Below, one piece after another: positions 1 through 8,204 of a DNA stretch of 19,209 nucleotides; positions within the stretch are counted from its first letter, which is position 1; the number at the start of each line of letters is the position of its first letter. This stretch comes from CAXTTV01 sp964247295 (GTDB lineage Bacteria; Chloroflexota; Ktedonobacteria; Ktedonobacterales; Ktedonobacteraceae), in the NCBI GenBank assembly GCA_964247295.1, contig CAXTTV010000086.1:1-19209 (forward strand), in the 5' to 3' direction. The translations under genes and the position numbers were made by a program. The notes under the pieces are model-generated. The model saw only the letters and a list, made by a program, of their open reading frames with translations. It was not told the origin of the DNA and made no database searches.

Positions 1-1694
1 GCATTGTCCGGCGCTGTTCCGTTGTAGGAAGCGGACGCCATTACTACCGCACCCTCTTTGGGCAACTGATTGGTGTACTCATCGAGAGTAGCGACTACTG
101 AATCAAAGCCATTGGCCTCGCCGTCCTCAGCAATATGATGCGCGATATCTTCAGCAGTACCAAGATTTGATCCATACAGAACCAGTAGGGGCGTATGATG
201 CTTCTTCACAGCTTTTGTGGCCACCGGCTTCGGCACAGAGATTGTCTGCTCCTCTTTTTTCGGCGTTACAATCACTGTACGATCGGCATCAGTGCGCGGA
301 CGTACCTTGATAAAGAAGTTTTCCGGTTTCAGGGTTAGCGACTCTTTAATCTTCAATTGATAGTTCTGGTGATCTACTAGTTTAAAGCGCTGAAGAATCA
401 TCGCCAGGACCAGAACAGCCTCCTGCATCGCGAACTGCCGACCGATACACGCTCGCTGCCCATTTCCGAAGGGTTTGTAGGCGTTAACCGGGCGTCTCTG
501 CTCTCGCTCCGGCAGGAAGTTATCGGGATTGAATTGATCGGCATTTTCACCCCAGACGGAGGGATCACGGTGCAGCATTGGGATCAACACAGACCACTCA
601 TTGCTGCGGTCGACTTTGTATTTACCACCGATCACTGTATCTTCGTAAGGATACACCGAGAACAGGGGCGCGGTCGGCCAGAGCCTTAAAGACTCTTTGA
701 GAATCTGTGATGTGTAGTGCAGATGGTTGATCTGCTGGAATGTCGGACTGATCGAGGGATCATTGCCCAACACATGATCAACCTCCTCATAGGCCTTTGC
801 CAGTACCTCAGGATTATTCAACAGGTAGTAGATCGCGAATGATAACAGGCCGCTGGTCGTCTCGTGACCGGCGATCAGGAATGTGATGATCTGATAACGA
901 ATGTTGATATCATCCAGCTTCTCGCCCGTCTCTTTATCAACACCCGAAAGCATATAGGCCAGCAGATCTTTCTTACCAGATTGCGCGCCATTCTCCTTGC
1001 GCTCCTTGATGATCCGGTCCACCATATTATTCAAAAAGTCGATGTCTCGCTGCATCTGAATATGCTTGTGGATCATCACACGTTCTTGAACCGGCAAGCG
1101 CTGGTTCCGAGCCATGCTCTCACCAAGTGCTCCAACCATCGCCTGCACAAACGGATGCATATTCTCGCGATAAAACGAGTTAAAACGATAGTCAAAACCA
1201 CAGAGACCAATCGTATCCAATGTCAGACGCGTCATATCGTTGGGAACGTCAATCTCCTCATCAGCGTTGAGGCGCTCCCATTTCTCCATCAATTGCTCAG
1301 CAATATCCAGCATCATCGGGAAATAACCCTGCATCGCCTTCATACTGAAGTTTGGCATCAGAATATTATGAGCCTTATGCCAGTTCGCCTCCTGCGTGTG
1401 GGCTGTAAACAGGCCATCGCCAGCAAATGCCCGCACATTCTGAAGCGGACGCCAGACCTTTTTATCGAAACGCGTCTCATCAGAAAGCTCATCTACTAAC
1501 TTGTGATCAGAGATCAGCACCAGATGACGATCATCCGGGAGATCTAGCTTAAAAATCGGACCATACTCTCGCGCAAGCCCCATAAAAGATTGCACAGGAG
1601 TCGAATGACTCACATCTAGCAGGTTCCCAACCAGGCGCTTACTCGGCGGCTGGGGAATCTGTGAGAACTTTTCAGAATTAGCATCTATAGACAT
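1..1694 (-). CDS. cyp102: CYP102-family cytochrome P450/NADPH-P450 reductase fusion, 3' end off the window
   Basis: Self-sufficient P450 monooxygenase of the P450-BM3 (CYP102) type, expected to hydroxylate fatty acids near the omega end in the cytosol using its own FAD/FMN reductase. My translation gives about 564 residues: a P450 domain (residues 1 to about 475) with I-helix AGHETT at 275-280, ExxR helix (KESLRLWP), and heme loop FGNGQRACIG with ligand Cys416. A linker follows, then the start of the FMN flavodoxin domain (LYGSN, Tyr507). BM3 is about 1048 residues, so roughly half the protein, including the FAD/NADPH domain, lies beyond the left edge. Start is ATG at 1694, with GAGGAG (1704-1709) nine bases upstream. 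BM3 Phe87 is kept (Phe96), but the residues aligned with BM3 Arg47 and Tyr51 are Asp55 and Val59. The gene stands alone behind its own promoter, with no TetR-type regulator beside it. Confidence 0.96.
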   Translation of the reverse strand, partial: MSIDANSEKFSQIPQPPSKRLVGNLLDVSHSTPVQSFMGLAREYGPIFKLDLPDDRHLVLISDHKLVDELSDETRFDKKVWRPLQNVRAFAGDGLFTAHTQEANWHKAHNILMPNFSMKAMQGYFPMMLDIAEQLMEKWERLNADEEIDVPNDMTRLTLDTIGLCGFDYRFNSFYRENMHPFVQAMVGALGESMARNQRLPVQERVMIHKHIQMQRDIDFLNNMVDRIIKERKENGAQSGKKDLLAYMLSGVDKETGEKLDDINIRYQIITFLIAGHETTSGLLSFAIYYLLNNPEVLAKAYEEVDHVLGNDPSISPTFQQINHLHYTSQILKESLRLWPTAPLFSVYPYEDTVIGGKYKVDRSNEWSVLIPMLHRDPSVWGENADQFNPDNFLPEREQRRPVNAYKPFGNGQRACIGRQFAMQEAVLVLAMILQRFKLVDHQNYQLKIKESLTLKPENFFIKVRPRTDADRTVIVTPKKEEQTISVPKPVATKAVKKHHTPLLVLYGSNLGTAEDIAHHIAEDGEANGFDSVVATLDEYTNQLPKEGAVVMASASYNGTAPDN

Positions 1695-1756
1695 TGATTG
1701 TGACTCCTCAATGTAGTATTACTCTCATGCTTTGGTGTTCTTCTCTGTTACCATTG

Positions 1757-1785
1757 ATTATATCTATCCATGAAAACAAAGTCAA
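1757..1785 (-). promoter_or_regulatory. Sigma-70 type promoter of the CYP102 gene
   Basis: On the minus strand a -35 box TTGACT (1780-1785) and a perfect -10 box TATAAT (1757-1762) are separated by exactly 17 bases. The predicted start is near 1750, giving a leader of about 55 bases before the GAGGAG ribosome site and the ATG at 1694. This is one of the two best promoters in the window. I found no convincing long palindrome over it, so no operator is proposed. Confidence 0.8.
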
Positions 1786-2032
1786 TAGCTCATTATTCCA
1801 CATAGAACTAATTATGAAAAGTTCAATAAGGAACGGTGAGTGCATCTTCACCACTATTGTGTAACAACCAGATGGATTATAACACAGCAAAGAACTACAA
1901 ATAGATGAATATACGGTTAAAATACCTGAAATACCTATAGAGCAGAAAAGAATTTGTTTAAATGAATCATTATAATGATCTAACCTGAACTATAAAAGTT
2001 TTATGGTAACTATTGAGTGGTCGATCGATCTC

Positions 2033-2076
2033 ATAAAAAGACAAGGCCAGAGAGTATCAATTCTCATGGCCCTGTC
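2033..2076 (-). terminator. Rho-independent terminator after the DoxX-like gene
   Basis: On the minus strand GACAGGGCCA pairs with TGGCCTTGTC (2040-2076), with extra GAGA/TCTC pairing inside the stem, and is followed at once by TTTTT (2035-2039). It lies about 70 bases after the stop of the DoxX-like gene and separates that gene from CYP102. Confidence 0.75.
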
Positions 2077-2147
2077 TCTACTACTTTTGACTTACTTTTT
2101 TTAGAGTCGCTAATGCTTGCTAGCAATAGGAACATGTGTATCATGTA

Positions 2148-2741
2148 TTAGTTGTCAAACGCGCTTTGATCTCTCTTGCGTAAGGAACCTGAGGCCAGAA
2201 AACCAAAGCGTCCGAGGCGGGGAGTCAACCAGCGGTCAACACCATACGCTCGGCCAGCCGCTACAAAGAGCAGGACCCCACATAACAAGGCATAGGGCAG
2301 TGCGGTCCCAACATCCACAGTCTTCCCAGGGGTATAAGGACTGCCAAAACCTTCAGCTACTGACCAGATGCCCAGGGAAAGCAACATGCCAACAACACAC
2401 GCAGTGTTGGTAAAAATGCCGAAGATGAAACAGATCGCTAGAGCAGTCTCAATACAGGCTACGAGAATGCCAAAAAACGAGGGATTGATGCTAACAATCC
2501 CTGCCCAGAAGGATATCCAGGCTTTAATTAACGCTGGTTGTCCTTCCATCGCGTCAGTAACTTGACCAAGAAAATCCTTGAGAAAGGCGGGTTGCCACTT
2601 TAAACTGGCTGCGATCGCCCACACGATTCCGAAGCAGATACGCAGAAAAGCAATCGCTTTCAAACGTGCGGTGCTTAAACGCAGCACTGGAGATTGAGAC
2701 TCCGTTGAAGAAAGAGTCTGTGAAGAGGATGCAACCTTCAT
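2148..2741 (-). CDS. DoxX-like / TQO small-subunit family integral membrane protein
   Basis: Predicted 197-residue inner-membrane protein. After a polar Ser/Thr-rich N-terminus (about 1-25), four hydrophobic segments can be seen, near residues 28-46, 78-100, 102-125 and 143-163. They are followed by a basic cytoplasmic-looking tail. The order, size and the motif of a helix followed by KWQPAF and an amphipathic stretch resemble the DoxX/DoxD (thiosulfate:quinone oxidoreductase small subunit) superfamily, whose members are often of unknown role. No DoxA partner or sulfur-oxidation gene is nearby, so a thiosulfate function is not supported. The start is ATG at 2741 with AAGGAG (2751-2756) ten bases upstream. 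It lies 180 bases downstream of the response regulator on the same strand and ends in its own terminator, so it could be a distal member or target of that two-component locus, but nothing shows this. Confidence 0.72.
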   Translation of the reverse strand: MKVASSSQTLSSTESQSPVLRLSTARLKAIAFLRICFGIVWAIAASLKWQPAFLKDFLGQVTDAMEGQPALIKAWISFWAGIVSINPSFFGILVACIETALAICFIFGIFTNTACVVGMLLSLGIWSVAEGFGSPYTPGKTVDVGTALPYALLCGVLLFVAAGRAYGVDRWLTPRLGRFGFLASGSLRKRDQSAFDN

Positions 2742-2921
2742 ATCTGTACACTCCTTCTATTCGTACTGTCTTATAAATTGAGCCTTTAAGCACCATTGCT
2801 TGTCGAACTGCACCTATTTGTACAGACTAGTAATAGTATAAATACGCAATGTTGGTATAATCTTACAAAAAGGTTGCGATTTTATTACAATTTGGAGAAA
2901 CGAGGAAGAGGTTAGGCTTGC

Positions 2922-3644
2922 TTACTCTTCAGTGGCTTTCGAGGAGACAATGCACCGATAGCCAACGCCGTGTACTGTCTGTATCAATTGGGGATGCATG
3001 GGAAACTCTTCTACTTTTTGGCGTAGACGACTGATTACTGGCTTGAGAAGATCAACCTCGCTCCCATACTCATCTCCCCAGACTGCGTGTAATATTTGAC
3101 GATGCGAGAGGGCAAGACCTGCATTCTTTAAAAGATATGCCAGTAAGCGAAATTCGGTTGGCGTCAGTGAGATCGGCTCGCCGTCGCGCAACACTGTATG
3201 GGCAAGCACATCTACAACTAGTGGTCCTACTATGTAAAGATCTGCTTTTTGTCTTACCTGCTTCTCACCCGAAGAACGTGTCCGACGTAAGATCGCCCGA
3301 ATTCGGGCTTGAAGCTCGACAAATCCAAATGGCTTGGTCACATAATCATCGGCACCAAGATCTAACCCACGCGCCTTGTCATTCTCCTCTCCCCTGGCGG
3401 TCAACATGATCACTGGCACAGGTGAAACTTCGCGAATCAAACGGCATGTCTCCCAACCATCTAATTTGGGCATATTTACATCCAATAGTATTAAATCCGG
3501 CTGTTTGCTTTCCAGAAGCTGTAGACCGGCGATCCCATGGACAGCCGCGACAAAACTATAACCCGCACGCGTGAGATGCATCTCTACCAGGCGTAAAAGC
3601 GCGGGATCATCATCAATCATCAAAATCGTTGTGCTCACAAACAC
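2922..3644 (-). CDS. OmpR/PhoB-family response regulator
   Basis: A 240-residue DNA-binding response regulator. The receiver domain (about 5-118) has the acidic pair Asp11-Asp12, the phospho-acceptor Asp55 in LLDVNMP, Thr82 in MLTARG and Lys104 in VTKPF. The winged-helix DNA-binding domain (about 138-232) has the family signatures LTPTEFRLL, VWGDEYG, VISRLRQKVE and TVHGVGYRC. It is encoded 39 bases downstream of the histidine kinase on the same strand and is surely its partner. The start is a GTG at 3644; a second GTG at 3638 gives a protein two residues shorter and cannot be excluded, since only a weak AGAG-like ribosome site precedes either. The target genes are not evident from the sequence; the DoxX-like gene is the nearest downstream candidate. 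Confidence 0.93.
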   Translation of the reverse strand: MFVSTTILMIDDDPALLRLVEMHLTRAGYSFVAAVHGIAGLQLLESKQPDLILLDVNMPKLDGWETCRLIREVSPVPVIMLTARGEENDKARGLDLGADDYVTKPFGFVELQARIRAILRRTRSSGEKQVRQKADLYIVGPLVVDVLAHTVLRDGEPISLTPTEFRLLAYLLKNAGLALSHRQILHAVWGDEYGSEVDLLKPVISRLRQKVEEFPMHPQLIQTVHGVGYRCIVSSKATEE

Positions 3645-3683
3645 TACTCTACCATTCTATGCTCACCCATGTAGAAGGGATGT

Positions 3684-5666
3684 TTATCCCCCTACTAATG
3701 CCAGATAAGAAGACTCTTTCTGTGCGGAAGCTTCTTTTTTGACCTCTTTTAAAGAGAAGATAAAGCGAGCACCACCTGGATAATTTTCAGCCCAAATCTC
3801 TCCCTGCTGGGCCTCAATCAATTGACGAGCAATATACAGGCCAAGGCCATATCCATTTCTGCTGTTCTGCATCCCATCGCTTCCACGAAAGAAACGCTCG
3901 AAAAGATGAGGAAGCTGCTCTGAAGGGATGCCCGGACCATGATCGCTAATACTTACTTGAACACAGCCCGCCTGGACCTCTAATACCAGATCAATTGAAT
4001 TTCCTATGGGGGTATATTTACGAGCATTGTCTATGATATTTCTAATCACTATCTCTAAAAGATTATGATCGGCGTGAACCCAGATGTCTTTTTGAGGTAA
4101 AGATAGGACCAGTGGATGCGTCTCCTCAATCCCTTCCTCTTGCAAGCGCTTTAATACTCTACGTAAAAAAAGACCCAGCGGGAGGGCTTGAAGCTGAACC
4201 GAGATCCGACCAGCCTCAAAACGTGTCACCTGAAGTACCTCCTCAACTACCTGACGCAAGCGCTGTGTCTGCTGATCTAAAATGCTTATTACTTCCTGGT
4301 ATATCTCCGGTTCCTGGGCTGCATCTAGCCCACTTAACATCTCCACAGATCCAGTGACCGTCGTTAGAGGAGCACGTAGCTCGTGTGAAACCATGGATAC
4401 AAAATCGGTCTTAACCTGCTCTACTGCTTTCAAGTGCGAGATATCATGAAGCGATAACACGAATAAGCGTTCCTGAGCACCAATAATGTGAGGGAACAAG
4501 GTACAGCTCACTGCGTACCAGCGCTCCTGCTGACTTTGTGCGCCAATCTGTATCTCCATTGTAATCGCCCGAGCATCCGTCTGAAAGATCCCTTCACAGG
4601 TGCTCAACTTCTGAAGAGCGGCGTTCGCATCCATTTCCCGATAGTGGAACACCTCGAAGCAGGTTTTTCCTTGAGCATCGGCAGCGGAGTAACCACTAAT
4701 CTTTTCCGCCGCTGGATTCATCTGCACAATCTGACACTGCTCATTCAACAGGACAACGCCATCCGCACATGCATCAATAATCGCTTGAGTGCGTTGACGC
4801 TCCTGGGTCAACCGCTCGATCATAGAACGTAGATTTATCCGCATCTGATTAAAAGCGAGTGCTAGCCGTCCAATCTCGTCTTTTCTCGTCACATCTAATG
4901 CTACATCCAAATTACCATCCGCAATCGTCTCTGTCGCGCTCAGTAGAAACGAGATCGGTTGGGTAAGGGATCTCGTGATTGCCATAGCAAGTAGAATTGA
5001 AACAATCAGCGTTATCATCATGAGTACGAAAACCATACGAGTCGCGCTTACGCTACTCTTTTGAATATCGGTCGCGACAGTGTTCGCCTCCTGTTGCCCC
5101 ATGTTCAAAAGCGTTCTGGTTGTTGTCAATGCGATCTGTAGAAGAGGTTCCAATTGGGTCTGCTCTAGAGCCTGAGCACGTGTACGCTGTCCAGTTTTCA
5201 CAAAATTTTGAATGGAGGTCGCCAATCCATTGCTAACCAGTGTGTACCTGGCAAGATTCTGCATGAGAATAACATCATTTGTATCCTCGCTATGATTAAT
5301 CTCTAGCTGAAGAAGCGCGGTCCGATTACTGCCGATCTCTTTAACAATACCTGTCAATTGTACGGCCTGCTGATTTTGATCGACGTTGGTGGAAACATTG
5401 GAAACAAAGCTGCGCTCTACATTGTACTGCTCAAGCAGCAGTGCACGAATGCGATCCAGCAGAATCGTCTCGGGGATCTCATGCGTACTAAGCTTTCCGG
5501 AGGTGTCAGTAAGCTGGCTGAATTGGTTTGCCGCGAAAGCTCCTATCGATACAGTTAGAAAAATAATGATTTGAAAGGCAAGAAGCAAGCGTACAGCCAG
5601 CGGCAACGAATTTAGCCGACGTTTGGGGTACGATAGAACAGCCTGAAAGAGACGCAAATTTAGCAT
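3684..5666 (-). CDS. Membrane sensor histidine kinase (HAMP-PAS-HisKA-HATPase)
   Basis: Transmembrane sensor kinase of 660 residues that autophosphorylates and passes phosphate to the adjacent regulator. In order: TM1 (about 21-49), a helical extracytoplasmic sensor region of about 160 residues rich in Gln and Leu, TM2 (about 210-232), HAMP (233-284), PAS (289-410), HisKA with the phospho-accepting His428 in SMVSHELRAPL, and HATPase_c with N box IIDNARKY (Asn547), G1 DHGPGIP (from Asp575), F box LFERFF and G2 GYGLGLY (605-611). I chose ATG at 5666 rather than the in-frame GTG at 5714. The ATG has AAGAGAG upstream, and a TATAAT at 5719-5724 would put the transcript start near 5712, past that GTG. 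The extracytoplasmic domain resembles the four-helix ligand domains of chemoreceptors and related kinases, but its signal is unknown. A small GGGAT/ATCCC hairpin overlaps its stop codon. Confidence 0.93.
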   Translation of the reverse strand: MLNLRLFQAVLSYPKRRLNSLPLAVRLLLAFQIIIFLTVSIGAFAANQFSQLTDTSGKLSTHEIPETILLDRIRALLLEQYNVERSFVSNVSTNVDQNQQAVQLTGIVKEIGSNRTALLQLEINHSEDTNDVILMQNLARYTLVSNGLATSIQNFVKTGQRTRAQALEQTQLEPLLQIALTTTRTLLNMGQQEANTVATDIQKSSVSATRMVFVLMMITLIVSILLAMAITRSLTQPISFLLSATETIADGNLDVALDVTRKDEIGRLALAFNQMRINLRSMIERLTQERQRTQAIIDACADGVVLLNEQCQIVQMNPAAEKISGYSAADAQGKTCFEVFHYREMDANAALQKLSTCEGIFQTDARAITMEIQIGAQSQQERWYAVSCTLFPHIIGAQERLFVLSLHDISHLKAVEQVKTDFVSMVSHELRAPLTTVTGSVEMLSGLDAAQEPEIYQEVISILDQQTQRLRQVVEEVLQVTRFEAGRISVQLQALPLGLFLRRVLKRLQEEGIEETHPLVLSLPQKDIWVHADHNLLEIVIRNIIDNARKYTPIGNSIDLVLEVQAGCVQVSISDHGPGIPSEQLPHLFERFFRGSDGMQNSRNGYGLGLYIARQLIEAQQGEIWAENYPGGARFIFSLKEVKKEASAQKESSYLALVGG

Positions 5667-5718
5667 AACCACTCTCTTTTCGCGTGATAGATTCGCAAGC
5701 CCTAGCACCCTCACCCAT

Positions 5719-5724
5719 ATTATA
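5719..5724 (-). promoter_or_regulatory. Possible -10 element of the histidine kinase operon
   Basis: A perfect TATAAT lies on the minus strand about 55 bases before the ATG at 5666. The sequence 17 bases further upstream is a pyrimidine tract with no clear -35 box, so the promoter may depend on an activator or be weak. It is listed mainly because it bears on the kinase start codon. Confidence 0.35.
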
Positions 5725-5789
5725 CGAAAAAAGAGGGGAAAAAGACGAAGACTGGTATCTTCTAGCCATGCTATACATATATATCAGTG

Positions 5790-5853
5790 GGCAAAGGAAA
5801 ACGTAATCTTTGCCAGACAACCGAACTTAAACGTATCGGATCGGTTGTCTGGC
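5790..5853 (-). repeat. Two overlapping inverted repeats after the GH43 gene, possible terminator without U-tract
   Basis: Beginning seven bases after the GH43 stop, the minus strand has a perfect 13-bp inverted repeat, GCCAGACAACCGA / TCGGTTGTCTGGC (5812-5824 and 5841-5853), with a 16-base loop. It is followed directly by a second perfect 7-bp repeat, GGCAAAG / CTTTGCC (5790-5796 and 5808-5814). The two share the three bases 5812-5814, so the stems compete at their junction. Neither is followed by a run of T on the minus strand. The position suits transcription termination or 3' end protection between GH43 and the kinase operon. Confidence 0.6.
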
Positions 5854-5859
5854 TCCAAA

Positions 5860-7844
5860 CTATGGACGATCGGTCTGCCAAACTCCAATAAAGCTGGCGA
5901 GACCACTCCTGGTCCACAAGCCAATCCGCTCCTGCCCGCCAGGTACCCCTACACGCAACACTTCCGGTCCATCAAGATAGACAATGAGCTGATCTTCTAT
6001 CCGCTCAACTCGCAAGGTGTGCCACACGCTGATATCAAATTCATGCGACAACTCGACTACCTGAGGATGCTCCAATCCTTCGATCTCTACTTGATACCTG
6101 TCATTGCCACCAGCAGCAATGGAGATGACGATCCCTCTGTTCGCGCTTTGAAGCACTAATCCCGCGCTTCCACTACTTACTTTAAAACTAACACCCGCTT
6201 CATAGTGAGTTCTAAGGACATTTTTGAGTAATAGCGACTCTCCTGGCTCCTCACTGGTCTGCTGAAGCACCTCGTCCTGTACAATCCAACGGTCGAGATC
6301 TCCACTCATGGCCTGCCAGCCAAGGACTGCTGGACTCCACTCAGGCCGCTGGAATTCGTCGCGGAAGGCGTCCGTGAGGACAATTGTGCTGAAGGCAGCC
6401 CGTCCCTCTTCAGTTAAAAGAGCGAAGCGGGTGGCTTCAAAGTCAAAACGCTCCTCCAGTATTAAAAGGCGGTCCAGATGGATCTGGAAAACTTGACCCG
6501 AATTGGAGATAAGCAGTTGATGATAAACCAGGGGATCAAAGTCTTCTGGTAACGAGATAGTTCTAAAGGGAGCTTTAAGATCATGGCTCGACCAGATCTG
6601 AATAATCCGATCCGGCGTAACAATCAGCCACGCGGCCTGATGGTCTATTCCCTGAAACATTAAGCCATATGACCCCAGAAGGCTGAGTCTCCGCATATTA
6701 ACTTCCAACAGGTTGGCCTGACTTAACTTCTCTTTATAATAGAGAACTCCAGGCATTGTGAGGTCTTCCTGTCTTAATTCATTTTGCGAAATACGCCAGA
6801 TGCCCCCTTCGTCCTGCCAGCTAGAAGAGAGTTCTGGCCTGTCGAAAAGCTCTAGAAAACGAGGGCGACCAGGGATAGGCTGGGGCTGCGCGTTTGGGCC
6901 TGCCGTCCAGAGCTCATCCCCATGCCAGAAAAGCCGATCAAAACAGAGCCGCCGCGCCTCCCAGTCCGGTTCCCAGGCATGATATACAATGTACTGGTCA
7001 ATATTATTGGGGCCGACGACCACTGAGTTATGGCCTGGACCAAAAAGATGCTCGCCATCGCTTTTCAAGAGGCGACGTGGCTGATCCTTCCAGGAGGAAT
7101 CACCCATCCCCTGGTCTCCCATTGGGATCTCCGAGACCGCATAACTCACCGCATAGTTCTCTTTATAATAACAGCCACCAGATGATAATAGCGTCCACGA
7201 TGCCTGGCAACGTAAGGAGCTTCAACGGTATACCAATCGATACCGCCTTTTTCAGCACGCTGAGCCTCATACAGCTCCCAGGAATACGCGGGCGCGGTCA
7301 CACGGGCAAGCTCACCTTCAAGCGTAAAAGGATCTCGCAACCGGGCCACAGCATTACCACTTCCATTAAAGCCAGAGGGATCGTTGAGATACTCAACCGT
7401 CATAAAAAGATACCAGTAGCCATCCTGAGCCCGTACCAGATGTGGATCAATTGCCCAGGAAACCAGATGTGAAGTGAGATCATGACCACTGTCAATAAAT
7501 GGACCCTCGGGTCGTTCCGCTACAGCGACGCGGATCGCTGCCTGAAACTCTGTTTGAAGATGAACCGCATAATAAAGATAAAATTTTCCATTATACTCTG
7601 TTACTTCGGGGGCCCAATAGTTGAAGTATTCACCCTCTAAAGCCGATAGAGCCCGGCCAGTCTCATCCCAATGTATCATATCGGGACTGCTCAACACAGG
7701 GAAGACCATCTCGCCAGGAACAGGGTGCGTATTGCCTTGAGTAGCGTAGAGGTAGTATCGACCTCTTGTTTTAAGCATAAATGGATCTGCTAGAGGCATC
7801 TGGAGCAAAGGATTTTGATACGTCAACGTACTTTTGGTAAACAT
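5860..7844 (-). pseudogene. Glycoside hydrolase family 43-like enzyme with LamG-like tail, broken by a frameshift
   Basis: Two minus-strand frames, 7844-7146 and the open frame ending at 5860 (in-frame GTG at 7149), together make one GH43-type five-bladed propeller enzyme (arabinofuranosidase or xylosidase class). The first frame has the Asp general base Asp20 (LADPFM), WAPEV (77-81), Asp133 in AIDPHLV and the acid Glu208 in VEAPYV. The second frame resumes at about 7180 with GGCYYKENYAV, then FGPGHNSVV (the propeller His), VYHAW and RRLCFDRLFW. Two beta-rich LamG/concanavalin-like regions follow, from about residue 100 of that frame to the end. The break is near 7180-7190, at CATCTGGTGGC, where the frame moves by a net loss of one base, perhaps a 10-base deletion since family members usually have a few more residues here. 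No signal peptide is seen. AT-rich DNA with operator-like palindromes lies upstream. Confidence 0.85.
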
Positions 7845-7965
7845 TCTCTCGATCTCTGCCTTCTAAAAAATATTCTACTCTGGACCTTTAATGTAAAGAC
7901 AACCTTTATATATAAGTAGATGATTTTTATTAATACACATTTTATAAATGTACGCCATTGGGATA

Positions 7966-8019
7966 CGTAGTGAAAAGTACAATAATTTTTGCTACTTTTC
8001 TTATCTATCCTACACTACG
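7966..8019 (-). repeat. Bulged long hairpin in the GH43 leader
   Basis: CGTAGTG (7966-7972) pairs with CACTACG (8013-8019), and directly inside it AAAAGTA (7973-7979) pairs with TACTTTT (7993-7999). This leaves 13 unpaired bases on one side only. In a minus-strand transcript this gives a 14-bp two-part stem with one large bulge in the GH43 leader. It could be an RNA structure or a pair of protein-binding sites. Confidence 0.5.
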
Positions 8020-8049
8020 ATGTATATAATCTAGAAATTAATAGATGAT

Positions 8050-8061
8050 TGTACTAGTACA
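8050..8061. promoter_or_regulatory. Perfect palindrome, candidate operator for GH43
   Basis: TGTACTAGTACA is a perfect 12-base palindrome. It begins nine bases downstream of the proposed -10 box, where a repressor would block the start site. It looks like operators of GntR-type sugar regulators; for example, AraR sites also carry TTGTAC/GTACAA arms, though with a different centre. No regulator gene lies in the window. Confidence 0.4.
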
Positions 8062-8069
8062 TTTATTTT

Positions 8070-8098
8070 TTAATACATACTATAAACGAATTATTCAA
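8070..8098 (-). promoter_or_regulatory. Candidate promoter of the GH43 gene
   Basis: On the minus strand TTGAAT (8093-8098) and TATTAA (8070-8075) are 17 bases apart. Both boxes are imperfect and the region is so AT-rich that chance matches are likely. Support comes mostly from the perfect palindrome just downstream. Confidence 0.35.
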
Positions 8099-8151
8099 AT
8101 ATATGCACGTTATGAATGTATACCCTTTATTCTGGGAAAATAGATGGGACC

Positions 8152-8183
8152 AAAAAAGCGACGCTTCCATTTGAAACCTCGCT
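8152..8183 (-). terminator. Rho-independent terminator of the transketolase operon
   Basis: On the minus strand, 21 bases after the transketolase C-half stop, AGCGA (8179-8183 on the plus strand as TCGCT) pairs with TCGCT, with TTTC/GGAA pairing inside. A run of six T follows immediately (8152-8157). It marks the end of the epimerase-transketolase transcript. Confidence 0.75.
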
Positions 8184-8204
8184 ATGAATATTCCAATCAC
8201 TCGA

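Larger units (their letters stand above)
1695..2147. other. Intergenic region between CYP102 start and DoxX-like gene stop
   Basis: About 450 bases of AT-rich sequence with no supported gene. It holds the CYP102 promoter (1757-1785) and its leader on the left and the terminator of the DoxX-like gene (2033-2076) on the right. The middle part, about 1800-2030, shows only AT-rich sequence. A short open frame over the promoter on the minus strand is not credible as a gene. Confidence 0.6.
7845..8204. other. AT-rich intergenic region upstream of the GH43 gene
   Basis: About 360 bases, strikingly AT-rich, with no gene. From right to left it holds the transketolase terminator (8152-8183), a candidate promoter (8070-8098), a 12-base perfect palindrome (8050-8061), a 7+7 bp bulged hairpin (7966-8019) and a smaller inverted repeat, ACATTT-TAT-AAATGT (7937-7951). 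The GH43 leader predicted from this promoter would be about 220 bases long. Confidence 0.6.

Noticed and set aside
864..1499. Long plus-strand open frame of 211 codons
   Set aside because: It lies wholly antisense to the well-supported CYP102 gene, has no ribosome site and resembles no protein family.
1708..1890. Short minus-strand frame upstream of CYP102
   Set aside because: It covers the CYP102 promoter and leader and has no ribosome site or recognisable product.
2742..2921. Promoter for the DoxX-like gene
   Set aside because: Several AT-rich matches to -10 boxes exist, but none has a -35 box at a normal distance, so none is listed.
5667..5714. GTG at 5714 as start of the histidine kinase
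   Set aside because: A TATAAT at 5719-5724 would place the transcript start after it, and the ATG at 5666 has a better ribosome site.
7146..7200. Programmed -1 frameshifting joining the two GH43 frames
   Set aside because: No slippery heptamer in the right phase is present, and the homology switches at CATCTGGTGGC, upstream of the only A-rich run; a mutation or sequence error is simpler.
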